Shown: in pieces, positions 1 to 7,808 of the stretch | Position numbering within the stretch: the stretch's first letter is position 1 | Layout of the letters: each line of letters opens with the position of its first letter | NCBI RefSeq assembly: GCF_000741205.1 | Contig: NZ_JGYW01000004.1 | Location: forward strand, 328,573 to 392,572 | Reading direction: 5' to 3' | Source of the DNA: Bifidobacterium gallicum DSM 20093 = LMG 11596 | GTDB taxonomy: Bacteria > Actinomycetota > Actinomycetes > Actinomycetales > Bifidobacteriaceae | Length of the DNA: 64,000 bases | Translations under genes and position numbers: made by a program | Notes under the pieces: model-generated | Seen by the model: only the letters and a program-made list of their open reading frames with translations | Database searches by the model: none | Told to the model about the DNA's origin: nothing

Positions 1-2132
1 TTGGCATGCAAGTGATCCATGAGCCCAAGGCGTCGGACTTCACGGGGCTCAAAGGTGCAGCCAAGGCCAAAGCGATCAAACGCGCGCAGAAAATGGCCAA
101 AAACGATTATCAAGGTGCGCGAGGTACACGCTTTGCCATTTTCCCCGCTTCAGCGTTGCATAAGGCCACGCCGCAATGGATCATGACGACGGAACTCGTG
201 GAAACGAGCCGGTTGTGGGCACGCTACTGTGCGTCGATCGATCCGGCCTGGGCGGAACGGTTGGCTGGCAATTTGACACGCACAACCTATGCGAATCCGC
301 ATTGGTCGGGTTCGCGTGGTGCCGCTGTGGCCGATGCCAAAGTGTTGCTCTATGGTTTGCCAATCGTGTCTGACCGTGTGGTGCAGTGGGGTCGTGTGAA
401 CCCGTTGGAAGCGCGTGATTTCCTGATTCGCCAAGGCCTCGTCGAAGGTGACATCCAACAGCGGTTTGCGCATGACGAGTTCATCCAACGCAACATTGAC
501 GTGTTGGAGGATGCCGCCGAAGATGCGAATCGTACGCGCCAGGTCGCGCAAACGGTCAGCGATGAGGATCTGTTCGATTTTTACAACCGTATTGTGCCCA
601 ACACGGCCGTATCGGTGGCCGATTTGGCGAAGTGGTGGAAAACCGAATATGAGCAGCATCCGCATCTGCTTGATTTTGACCCCGACCAGGTGGAACGCCT
701 CAACGATCAGGATTCCGTGAGTCTCGACGACTTCCCCGATCATTGGCATACGATGGGGTCGGACGGCCGTGCCGTGGATTTGCGCTTGAGCTATGTGTAT
801 GACACGAGCGCTGACAACGATGGTGTCAGCGTGCATATTCCAATCAGCATGCTCTCGCGCATCGCGCCGGAACAGTTCACATGGAATGTGCCCGGTTTGT
901 TGGACGAGCTGATTGTGGCGTTGATCAAGGCGCTGCCCAAGGCGCTGCGCGTACAGTTTGTGCCGGCACCTGATACGGCCAAACGTATTCGTACGTGGAT
1001 TGACGACCATTTTGTCCAACTGCCAGGTTCGGGTGAACAAGGCCACCCTGCTCCGGCCCCTGATGGCGGTTGGCCTGATATCAGTCATGTGTTCACGCAA
1101 GCGGCTATCGCGACGGTCGGCGCGCAAATCCACCCGGAAGTGCTCGACGGTTTGATGGAGCGTCTGGCCCCGTATTTGCGCATGACGTTCATCGTTGAGC
1201 AGCCGCTACCCTCCCCGAAGCAACGTCGACGCCATGCTCGAGGCCAGGTCAAAGTATTGGGACGTGGCAAGGATCTCAAAGCCTTGCAGCGCGAATTCGC
1301 CCAAGCCGCCCAGGCCAGTGCGCGCCAGATTGTGCACCGGCAGGCCGAGCAAGCCGCCAACGAAGGCCGCATGGTGGCCCAAGCCAACTTGTTGCAAAAG
1401 GCTGGAGCCACTACGGTGCCACGCGATGTGATGCTCTGGAATGCCGCATTGGACCAGTTGCGTCTGCCCTCCGAACGTGTTTCCTCACGATGGCTCGGTA
1501 ATGAGGCGCTCATGTTGGCATCCGCGCCCTACCAGTCCACGAAGGCGCTCGTTGAGGATTTGCAACTGGCCGCCGTCAAACGATTGCTGCCCGACATTGC
1601 CCAACTTGAGGATGATGATGCGTTGGCCGCAGCCGTGGCCGACGTGGCCGACGTGTATGAAGACACTGTGTATGCCGTGGCCAAAGATGTCATCGCGATT
1701 CTCAAACGACATGCTGAAGTCGACAAGGCTGTGTCGGGACCCGCAGATTTGCCGATGCTGTCGGTGCTGCAATCCATTCGCGAACATAGCGCCTCACTCG
1801 TGCATGATGGTTTCATTGGCGCCGCTCCCCCTTATGCGTTGCCACGCATCGAACGCTATTTGCATGCCGATTTGATGCGTTTGAACAAGGCGAAAACCGA
1901 CCGTAACCGTGATGTGAACTGGGCGTGGCAAGCCGATGAAGCCAAACAGCTTGTCGATAAGGCCGAGCAGGCTGCCCAATCCGAACCGGCTGGAGCCGCG
2001 CGTGACGCGGCCATTGCCAAAGTGGAGGCGGCACGTTGGATGGTGGAGGAATTCCTCGTGTCGCTGTGGGCTCAGGAACTGGGCACGGCACAACCCGTCA
2101 GCATGCAACGCATTACGAAGGCGTTGCGCTAG
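1..2132 (+). CDS. hrpA: ATP-dependent RNA helicase HrpA, C-terminal part (5' end outside window)
   Basis: This is the carboxy-terminal region of a DEAH-box RNA helicase of the HrpA type. The reading frame is open from the first bases, so the helicase core lies upstream of the window. What remains matches the HrpA OB-fold and DUF3418 tail: PHWSGSRGAAVADAKVLLYG followed by LPIVSDRVVQWGRVNP and RDFLIRQGLVEGD is the family signature, and YLRMTFIVEQ and GRGKDLKALQREF belong to DUF3418. About 708 residues are visible. HrpA homologues act on RNA and ribosomal complexes; here only the accessory tail can be seen, so helicase competence cannot be judged. The stop codon overlaps the ribosome-binding site of the next gene, suggesting co-transcription. 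Confidence 0.9.
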   Translation, partial: GMQVIHEPKASDFTGLKGAAKAKAIKRAQKMAKNDYQGARGTRFAIFPASALHKATPQWIMTTELVETSRLWARYCASIDPAWAERLAGNLTRTTYANPHWSGSRGAAVADAKVLLYGLPIVSDRVVQWGRVNPLEARDFLIRQGLVEGDIQQRFAHDEFIQRNIDVLEDAAEDANRTRQVAQTVSDEDLFDFYNRIVPNTAVSVADLAKWWKTEYEQHPHLLDFDPDQVERLNDQDSVSLDDFPDHWHTMGSDGRAVDLRLSYVYDTSADNDGVSVHIPISMLSRIAPEQFTWNVPGLLDELIVALIKALPKALRVQFVPAPDTAKRIRTWIDDHFVQLPGSGEQGHPAPAPDGGWPDISHVFTQAAIATVGAQIHPEVLDGLMERLAPYLRMTFIVEQPLPSPKQRRRHARGQVKVLGRGKDLKALQREFAQAAQASARQIVHRQAEQAANEGRMVAQANLLQKAGATTVPRDVMLWNAALDQLRLPSERVSSRWLGNEALMLASAPYQSTKALVEDLQLAAVKRLLPDIAQLEDDDALAAAVADVADVYEDTVYAVAKDVIAILKRHAEVDKAVSGPADLPMLSVLQSIREHSASLVHDGFIGAAPPYALPRIERYLHADLMRLNKAKTDRNRDVNWAWQADEAKQLVDKAEQAAQSEPAGAARDAAIAKVEAARWMVEEFLVSLWAQELGTAQPVSMQRITKALR

Positions 2133-2144
2133 AAAGGCGTGCGT

Positions 2145-3071
2145 ATGGCACAACAGCAAGCCATGAAACAACCACGGAAATCAAAGAAAACCACTGTCAA
2201 GCGCGTCGTGCGGCGCGTACGGTTGTGGTGGAAAAAAGCAAGCTGGCGCCAGCGGATCCGGACGATTGTGGCCGCGATACTGGCGCTGCTGCTCGTGGTG
2301 GCCGTGTCCATTCCTGTTGTGCGGTTCGTCAGCTGGCGTGTGGCCGTCCACTCAGCCCGTCACCGGCAGCAGGAACTGACGCAAACCTATGATTTTGATC
2401 CGGGCAATATTATTTCCGACGAACAGTTCTTTAACGGTACGGCGATGAATGCCAAGGAAATCCAAGCGTTCCTGGATGAACAAGGCAAACAGTGCACGGG
2501 CGAGCGCTGTCTGAAATCAATGACGTTCGACACCCATCCGCGCGAAGCCAACGAATATTGCTCACGCATTGATTTGGACGGCAAGCAAACGGCCGCAACG
2601 ATTATTGCGGCCGCATCCAAAGCCTGCAGCGTCTCGCCAAAAGTGTTGTTGACGATGCTGCAAAAAGAGCAGCAGCTCGTCAGCGCCACCGACCCGTCCG
2701 ATTTCCAATTCAAATCGGCGATGGGCTTGAGCTGCCCGGATGACGCGCAATGTGATCCCAAATATGCGGGATTCTATAATCAGGTGGCCGGATCAGCTGA
2801 ACGATACCAATATTATGTGCATCACGAGGAACAATACGGCTACCAAGACGGCCAATTAAATTACGTACGCTACCATCCAAATGAAAGCTGCGGTGGCGAA
2901 CAAGTCTGGATTGAAAACAAAGCCACAGCGTTGCTCTATATTTACACACCATACCAACCCAACCGCGCGGCTCTCGACGCAGGAGTTGGTGAAGGCGACC
3001 AATGCTCCACCTACGGCAACCGTAACTTCTCCATCATCTATTCCAACTGGTTCGGCGATCCGCGCGTGTAA
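2145..3071 (+). CDS. Membrane-anchored surface protein with a lytic-enzyme-like domain
   Basis: The start is placed at the ATG 7 bases after AGAAAGG, which overlaps the hrpA stop; a GTG six bases earlier is less well spaced. The protein (about 308 residues) has a very basic N-terminus, one membrane segment near residues 40-60 (IRTIVAAILALLLVVAVSIP), then an extracellular domain. That domain carries blocks common in actinobacterial wall-active or hemagglutinin-annotated proteins: SPKVLLTMLQKEQQLVSA, AMGLSCPDDAQCD, GFYNQVAGSAERYQYY, ATALLYIYTPYQPN and STYGNRNFSIIYSNWFG. The fold resembles soluble lytic transglycosylase-like domains, and the cysteines could form disulfides. A cell-wall hydrolase or adhesin role is inference. 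It is followed by the degraded bacteriocin-like region. Confidence 0.7.
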   Translation: MAQQQAMKQPRKSKKTTVKRVVRRVRLWWKKASWRQRIRTIVAAILALLLVVAVSIPVVRFVSWRVAVHSARHRQQELTQTYDFDPGNIISDEQFFNGTAMNAKEIQAFLDEQGKQCTGERCLKSMTFDTHPREANEYCSRIDLDGKQTAATIIAAASKACSVSPKVLLTMLQKEQQLVSATDPSDFQFKSAMGLSCPDDAQCDPKYAGFYNQVAGSAERYQYYVHHEEQYGYQDGQLNYVRYHPNESCGGEQVWIENKATALLYIYTPYQPNRAALDAGVGEGDQCSTYGNRNFSIIYSNWFGDPRV

Positions 3072-3178
3072 TGCTACCTCTACCATTAATTAGACATTGC
3101 AAGCAGATTTGATATACAGAACTAATCATTGTAATCCACTTTTGACGACATATTCATACGCTTAAGAAGGGGAATATT

Positions 3179-3531
3179 ATATCAAATCGTATTCATATCA
3201 AGAAGAAAGCGCTACTTTCTGTAGTTCTCACTTTTTGTGTTCTAGCTTCATTTCTCACACCGCAAGCTTTAGCAGATTCACGTATGTTCACAGGATTGTG
3301 CAACGGTTCATCTTCACCCGGTTATTACCATGAAAAGCATAGTGTAAAAAGCATAGTGTAAATTATGCAAACGCTCGGATGCTAGTAAGTTCAGTCTCAC
3401 ATAGTAGCTACAGTGAGGCGAAGCATCCCAACCTTCTTAGAAGTAGTTCAGCCGCAAAAGGAGATACAAGTTACGCTTTTGCAAGTGGTTCACATGGACT
3501 GAGCGGCGCTTATGCATACTATCGCGTGTAA
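3179..3531 (+). pseudogene. Broken lactococcin-972-like secreted peptide gene
   Basis: A Shine-Dalgarno GAAGGGG lies at 3166-3172, but where ATG is expected (spacing 6) there is ATA, with ATT one codon earlier. The frame then encodes a typical signal peptide (KKKALLSVVLTFCVLASF, then LTPQALA, then DSRMF). It is cut by a stop at 3359-3361, caused by a perfect 14-bp tandem duplication. Removing one copy restores an uninterrupted frame to the stop at 3529-3531, about 112 residues in all. The restored tail (SHSSYSEAKHPNLLRSS, then AAKGDTSYAFASG, then AYAYYRV) has the spacing of His-Ser, Arg-Ser, Lys-Gly and Tyr-Ala residues I associate with lactococcin 972. The family call is from memory. The usual partner membrane protein and ABC ATPase are not next to it. 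Confidence 0.55.
3333..3360 (+). repeat. Perfect 14-bp tandem duplication disrupting the bacteriocin-like gene
   Basis: Two identical copies of AAAAGCATAGTGTA sit head to tail at 3333-3346 and 3347-3360. Because 14 is not a multiple of three, the second copy shifts the frame and creates an immediate TAA. Loss of one copy by slipped-strand replication would restore the gene, so this could be either a decay lesion or a reversible switch. Confidence 0.9.
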
Positions 3532-3679
3532 TAATATTCGTCGAACATTGATTCACGCCGGCTTGATTATTATCGCTGGCGTGCTTGGTGTTTCACTGTC
3601 GGCATGCGGTGGCACTGCTACGGATGCGGCAACGGTTTGGCGAACATCCGTGACCTATCGGTGGATGTTGAGGGCTTGA
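3512..3679 (+). CDS. Short lipoprotein-like ORF, probably a remnant
   Basis: An ATG at 3512 opens a 55-residue frame overlapping the end of the bacteriocin-like frame. It encodes a basic N-terminus, a hydrophobic segment (LIHAGLIIIAGVLGVSLSAC) and a lipobox with Leu-Ser-Ala-Cys, then only about 27 further residues before TGA. There is no clear ribosome-binding site, and the mature part is too short for a normal binding protein, so it is best read as the surviving signal sequence of a lost lipoprotein. It may have belonged to the same cassette as the peptide gene. It is not a confident gene. Confidence 0.35.
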   Translation: MHTIACNNIRRTLIHAGLIIIAGVLGVSLSACGGTATDAATVWRTSVTYRWMLRA

Positions 3680-3717
3680 GTGACGCAGAAGATCAGTAAG
3701 GGCGAAACTGCATCTGT

Positions 3718-3907
3718 ACTGACCAGGCTGGTCAGAAGAAATGCAATAACGAACATCAAAACGCATCTTTCCTGACCAACTTGGTCAGGAAAAATACAGT
3801 ATGGAACGTAAAACCGCATGTTTGCTGACCAGCTTGGTCAGCGAACATGCACTACAGAACGCAAGATGGGGTGTTTCCTTACCACTGCGGTAAGGAAACA
3901 CCCCATC
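3718..3907. repeat. Array of four hairpins at exact 53-bp spacing
   Basis: Four inverted repeats are centred at 3727, 3780, 3833 and 3886, so each centre is 53 bp from the next. The cores are CTGACCAGGCTGGTCAG (3719-3735), CCTGACCAACTTGGTCAGG (3771-3789), GCTGACCAGCTTGGTCAGC (3824-3842) and a fully different fourth hairpin at 3865-3907 with 19-bp perfect arms and a 5-base loop. The third extends to 16-bp arms (3816-3831 with 3835-3850, one T-G wobble). The 53-bp units are degenerate direct repeats (shared GAAC and GCAT-TTT blocks), and the arms change in compensating ways. The array lies past the glnA 3' end (minus strand) and after the lipoprotein remnant (plus strand). No uridine tract makes any hairpin a classical terminator. 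Confidence 0.85.
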
Positions 3908-3988
3908 TCCACTGCTGCAGGCCTCGCTGGATTGGCACCGGAACGCACCGGTATGCGCCTGTACGCACCGGCAACGCAGCCGCGATGG

Positions 3989-5326
3989 TCAGAGCTTGGC
4001 CAAGTAGTGTTCGAGTTCGAACGGCGTGACCTGACGGCGGTACGCGTTCCACTCCTGACGCTTGTTGCGGATGAAGTAGTTGAACACGTGTTCGCCGAGC
4101 ACGTCGGCCACAAAGTCGGATTTCTCCATGATCTTCACGGCTTCTTCGAGCGATTCAGGCAGCGGCTGGATGCCCATGGCCTGGCGCTCCTGGTCGGTCA
4201 GCTCCCAAACGTCATCACTCGTGGGTTCACCCAACGTCATCTTCTGCTCAATGCCGTCAAGACCTGCGGCGAGCAGCACCGAGTAGGCCAGATACGGGTT
4301 ACACACCGAATCGAGCGCACGGTATTCGATACGTGCCGAATTGCCCTTGCCTGGCTTGTACATGGGGATGCGCAGCAACGCGGAACGGTTGTTGTGGCCC
4401 CAGCAGATGTAGCTTGGCGCCTCGTTGCCGCCCCACAGGCGCTTGTACGAGTTGACATACTGGTCGGTCACCGCGCTGATTTCAGCCGCGTGGTGCAGAA
4501 TGCCGGCGGCAAACTGGCGTGCCGTGATCGACATGTTGAACTCTTGACCGGCCTCGTAGAACGCGTTCGAATCGCCTTCAAACAGGCTCAGATGCGTATG
4601 CATGCCCGATCCTGGCGCATTGGCCAGCGGCTTGGGCATGAAGCTCGCGTGGATGCCGCGTTCGAGTGAGATTTCCTTGACGACCGTGCGGAACGTCATG
4701 ATGTTGTCGGCAATCGTCAACGCGTCGGCATAACGCAAATCGATTTCGTTCTGGCCCGGGCCGCCTTCATGGTGCGAAAACTCGACCGAGATACCCATCT
4801 GCTCCAGCATGTTCACTGTGGCACGGCGGAAATCCATGCCCGGGGAACGCGGCACATGGTCAAAGTAGCCGCCCTCATCAATCGGCACGGGAGTCTGTGA
4901 CCAGTCGTCCTGCTTTTTGAACAGATAGAACTCGATTTCGGGATGCACATAGAACGTGAAGCCCTTGTCTTTGGCTTTCGACAACGCCCGCTTGAGCACG
5001 TGGCGCGGATCGGCCAGTGACGGCTCACCGTCAGGGGTTTGCACGTCACAGAAAATGCGTGCGGTGCCTTGAGGTCCTCCGCGCCACGGCAAAATTTGGA
5101 ACGTGGACGGATCGGGACGCAAAATCATGTCGTCTTCCGACACGCGCGTCATGCCTTCAATGGCCGAGCCGTCAAATCCAATGCCTTCTTCGAAAGCAGC
5201 CTCAAGTTCCGCAGGTGCAATCGCCACTGATTTCAGCGTTCCCATTACATCCGTAAACCACAGGCGGATGAAGCGAACGTCTCGCTCTTCTACTGTCCGG
5301 AGCGCATATTCCTGCTGTTTATCCAT
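3989..5326 (-). CDS. glnA: Glutamine synthetase type I (GlnA2-like)
   Basis: This enzyme makes glutamine from glutamate, ammonia and ATP. I start it at the ATG encoding MDKQQEYALRTVEERDVRF, giving 445 residues, the usual length for this class; a longer frame upstream is unsupported. Visible motifs are GFDGSAIEGM, PEIEFYLF, HHEGGPGQNEIDLRYAD, GSGMHTHLSLF, NSYKRLWGG, NRSALLRIP and ARIEYRALDS, covering the ATP, glutamate and metal sites. The C-terminal region (ERQAMGIQPLPESLEEAV) lacks the tyrosine adenylylation segment of GlnA1-type enzymes, fitting the GlnA2/GSI-alpha group. It lies downstream of the his genes but behind a terminator-like hairpin, so it may have its own promoter between 5327 and 5400. 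Confidence 0.93.
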   Translation of the reverse strand: MDKQQEYALRTVEERDVRFIRLWFTDVMGTLKSVAIAPAELEAAFEEGIGFDGSAIEGMTRVSEDDMILRPDPSTFQILPWRGGPQGTARIFCDVQTPDGEPSLADPRHVLKRALSKAKDKGFTFYVHPEIEFYLFKKQDDWSQTPVPIDEGGYFDHVPRSPGMDFRRATVNMLEQMGISVEFSHHEGGPGQNEIDLRYADALTIADNIMTFRTVVKEISLERGIHASFMPKPLANAPGSGMHTHLSLFEGDSNAFYEAGQEFNMSITARQFAAGILHHAAEISAVTDQYVNSYKRLWGGNEAPSYICWGHNNRSALLRIPMYKPGKGNSARIEYRALDSVCNPYLAYSVLLAAGLDGIEQKMTLGEPTSDDVWELTDQERQAMGIQPLPESLEEAVKIMEKSDFVADVLGEHVFNYFIRNKRQEWNAYRRQVTPFELEHYLAKL

Positions 5327-5402
5327 AACAGGCCATGCAAGCAGGCTTATGTTACGAATCGCGTTAACATGCGCGTCCACGGTCGCTTGACCGTCATATA
5401 GT

Positions 5403-5432
5403 AAACGTCCGGCAATCATATGCCGGACGTTT
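5403..5432 (-). terminator. Hairpin between hisA and glnA
   Basis: AAACGTCCGGCA (5403-5414) and TGCCGGACGTTT (5421-5432) form a 12-bp stem with a 6-base loop. Read on the minus strand, it lies downstream of hisA and the distal arm ends in TTT, consistent with an intrinsic terminator closing the his transcript before glnA. The uridine run is short, so termination may be partial. Confidence 0.6.
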
Positions 5433-5480
5433 CGTGGTTTCCGCTTACTCGCGCATACTCGCCATCGTCATCTGCCTAGT

Positions 5481-6209
5481 TCAGCCGCGCGCCACTTCCA
5501 AGGCTTGCGGCAGCGTGAACGCTTTGGCATAAAGCGACTTGCCGAGGATCGCCGAGTCCACGCCGAGCGGTTCGAGCGCTTTGAGATGTTCGAGGTCCTC
5601 GAGCGTCGAGATGCCGCCACTGGCCGTCACTTTGGCGTCGGTCGCGCGCGCCACTTCCTCCAGCAGCTCCAGGTTTGGGCCCGTCATCATGCCGTCACGG
5701 TTGACGTCGGTCACCACGTAGCGTGAGCAACCGGCTTCGTCCAGCAGCGCCATCATTTCAAACAGGTCGCCGCCTTCCTTGACCCAGCCGCGTGCGGCCA
5801 GCGTGTGTCCGCGTACATCAAGGCCCACGGCCACTTTGTCGCCATATTTGGCGATTTGTTCGGCCGTCCACTCAGGATTTTCGAGTGCCGCCGTGCCGAT
5901 GTTGACACGCGAGGCTCCCGCATCAATCGCCTCGGCAATCGACGCGTCGTCACGCATGCCGCCCGACATTTCAATGTGGACCTGGTCACCCAGCGTTTCC
6001 ACAATCGAACGCAGCAATGGACGGTTGTTGCCCGTGCCAAACGCCGCGTCCAGATCAACGAGATGGATCCACTCGGCACCGAGTTCCACCCAGGTGCGCG
6101 CGGCATCGAGCGGCGAGCCGTAATCCGTTTCGGAGCCCGACTTGCCTTGCGTCAGCCGCACGGCCTTGCCGTCACGTACATCCACGGCAGGCAGCAATGT
6201 CAACGTCAT
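5481..6209 (-). CDS. priA: Phosphoribosyl isomerase (HisA / bifunctional PriA type)
   Basis: It isomerises ProFAR to PRFAR in histidine synthesis; actinobacterial PriA enzymes also perform the TrpF reaction of tryptophan synthesis. The start is the ATG giving [19 protein letters not shown], preceded by a purine-rich AGAGAAAGAGAAG; length 242 residues. Both catalytic aspartates are present, in PAVDVRDG and [14 protein letters not shown]. The phosphate-binding pattern of a TIM barrel is seen in [17 protein letters not shown] and ASGGIS. The segment [15 protein letters not shown] resembles PriA rather than enterobacterial HisA. It is the last his gene of the cluster, 93 bases after hisH, and is followed by the 5403-5432 hairpin. 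Confidence 0.9.
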   Translation of the reverse strand: MTLTLLPAVDVRDGKAVRLTQGKSGSETDYGSPLDAARTWVELGAEWIHLVDLDAAFGTGNNRPLLRSIVETLGDQVHIEMSGGMRDDASIAEAIDAGASRVNIGTAALENPEWTAEQIAKYGDKVAVGLDVRGHTLAARGWVKEGGDLFEMMALLDEAGCSRYVVTDVNRDGMMTGPNLELLEEVARATDAKVTASGGISTLEDLEHLKALEPLGVDSAILGKSLYAKAFTLPQALEVARG

Positions 6210-6302
6210 GTTCTTCTCTTTCTCTTGTGAATGCTTGGCTCTTGCGCACGCTTGGAGCACGTTCACATTGTTGTTTATTTCCGCACTCCGTCGCTATAGC
6301 GT

Positions 6303-7064
6303 TTAGAGCACACCTACCCAGTTCCTGAGCAATTGGGCGCCAGCTTCAGCCGACTTTTCGGGATGGAATTGTGTAGCGAACAACGGGCCTTGCTCCACGA
6401 CGGCCACAAAGCGGCTGCGCCCGTACTCGCACCACGACACTTGCTGGGTGTTCCCCAAATCAATGCCATGCGCTGCAGTGTCAACGATGCTGGCATCCAT
6501 CGCCGCATACGAGTGCACGTAATAGAAGCGTTCCTGTTCAATGCCGTGCAGCAACGTGGAGCCTTCGGCCGCTTGGACGGTGTCCCAGCCCATGTGTGGC
6601 ACCACATCGGCATCGAGCAGTTGCACGTCGCCGCCGATCAGACCAAGTCCGGCGCTGACAGCCTCAACATGCGGCATATGGTCGCGCGCCGAGCTGTCTG
6701 CGCCTGTAGCACCACGCAAATCAGCTTGGATGTCGGCTTCAATGTCTTTGGCCAAACGGTCCAGTTCAGCTTGCGCGTCACCGTTTTCCTCACCAGTCTG
6801 GAACATGATCTGTTCACCCACGCACACGCCGAGCACGGGGCGGTTCGCACGCAGACGGTCAATGATCACACGGTCGCCTGCAGCGCGCTGCAACCCTTGC
6901 ATGCATGCGGCGAACGCGCCCACACCTGGCACCACTAAGCCATCGGCTTCAAGGGCTGAACGGTAGTCGGAAGTCAAGGTCACATCGAGGCCCAGGTTGG
7001 CCAGCGCACGCATCATCGAGCGCACGTTGCCGAACCCATAGTCGAAAACCACTACGGAGGTCAT
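6303..7064 (-). CDS. hisH: Imidazole glycerol phosphate synthase, glutaminase subunit
   Basis: HisH releases ammonia from glutamine for HisF, which is not in this window. The start is the ATG giving MTSVVVFDYGFGNVRSM, behind GAAAGGGAC; 253 residues. The class I amidotransferase triad is visible: nucleophilic Cys in GVCVGEQIMF, and His and Glu in TQFHPEKSAEA. The oxyanion strand is VVPGVGAF. The protein is about 40-50 residues longer than typical HisH; the extra length is a charged, helix-like insert (AELDRLAKDIEADIQADL and its surroundings) right after the nucleophile elbow. It sits between the unknown his-cluster ORF and priA. Confidence 0.92.
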   Translation of the reverse strand: MTSVVVFDYGFGNVRSMMRALANLGLDVTLTSDYRSALEADGLVVPGVGAFAACMQGLQRAAGDRVIIDRLRANRPVLGVCVGEQIMFQTGEENGDAQAELDRLAKDIEADIQADLRGATGADSSARDHMPHVEAVSAGLGLIGGDVQLLDADVVPHMGWDTVQAAEGSTLLHGIEQERFYYVHSYAAMDASIVDTAAHGIDLGNTQQVSWCEYGRSRFVAVVEQGPLFATQFHPEKSAEAGAQLLRNWVGVL

Positions 7065-7133
7065 GGAAAGTCCCTTTCGTCGGATGTTCACGGGATGGTT
7101 ACGGTTGCGTCAGGAGCCGCTTTTCCAGCGGCA

Positions 7134-7808
7134 TCATTCTATGGATGAGTTGCCGCCACGCCCATAGCGAGTATGGCTCGAAATGATCGACAACGCCTGC
7201 TCATGCGTCAGCTCGCCCGATGCGAATGCATGCATGTCGGATTCTTTGAGGTCGTTGAGGCTGCTGATGCCGAGCATCAGGTCCTCCACGAAGGGCGCTG
7301 TGGTCGTGAATAATAACGGCGGCGCATAATGCTCCCCCGCCTCCCCTTCGAAGTACAGCGTGGCCTCAAGCTTGTCGGCACGGTTCACCGCCAACACCAC
7401 AGCCAAGCCCGAAACGACCGTCGTCAAGTCTTTGGCCGCCGCTTCGGGGCCGTCGCCATCCAAATTGCGCAGCACGGCCACGGCGCCTTGCGCCGAATCG
7501 AAACAGTCGGCGGAAATGTCGGACAGTTGGCAGAATGCGGCCAGCAGCGACGCGCTCGTCAACCGTGTAACAATCACGGCACGTTTCGCTTTGTTGCCCA
7601 GCAGTCCCTCGAGTTCATCTTCGAAGTGTTCAGCGGATTCGTCGGTTGATGAGGAATCATCAAAATCCTCTACGGAACCGGCACTGTCGGGCTCGTCAGC
7701 GACAGGCTCCTGATTGCGGAACTCCTGTTCGATGCTCGCGAACGCGGCCTCCAAATCAGCCATTTCGGACGCGTCGAACGCGTCGTCTTGCTCTGCGGAA
7801 TCCGACAT
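7134..7808 (-). CDS. Acidic conserved-position hypothetical protein in the his cluster
   Basis: Product not recognised. About 224 residues, starting at the ATG whose first base overlaps the hisB TGA, so translation is probably coupled. The N-terminal third is strikingly acidic and probably disordered ([34 protein letters not shown]). The rest looks globular: KRAVIVTRLTSASLLAAFCQ, SAQGAVAVLRNLDGDG, VVSGLAVVLAVNRADKLEAT, APPLLFTTTAPFVEDLMLGI. It ends with a helical segment and RYGRGGNSSIE. No enzyme motif, membrane segment or signal peptide is seen. Its place between hisB and hisH suggests a role tied to histidine synthesis, or simply a lineage-specific insertion; neither is shown by the sequence. 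Confidence 0.75.
   Translation of the reverse strand: MSDSAEQDDAFDASEMADLEAAFASIEQEFRNQEPVADEPDSAGSVEDFDDSSSTDESAEHFEDELEGLLGNKAKRAVIVTRLTSASLLAAFCQLSDISADCFDSAQGAVAVLRNLDGDGPEAAAKDLTTVVSGLAVVLAVNRADKLEATLYFEGEAGEHYAPPLLFTTTAPFVEDLMLGISSLNDLKESDMHAFASGELTHEQALSIISSHTRYGRGGNSSIE

Noticed and set aside
150-1133. 327-codon minus-strand frame opposite hrpA
   Set aside because: Overlaps recognisable HrpA sequence on the other strand, with no family similarity.
3718-3907. CRISPR array reading of the 53-bp repeats
   Set aside because: Repeats are degenerate and the intervals are similar to each other rather than unique spacers; no cas genes in the window.
3818-4669. 283-codon plus-strand frame opposite glnA
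   Set aside because: It is the complement of a strongly conserved glutamine synthetase gene, lacks a ribosome-binding site and has an Arg/His/Val-rich composition typical of shadow frames.
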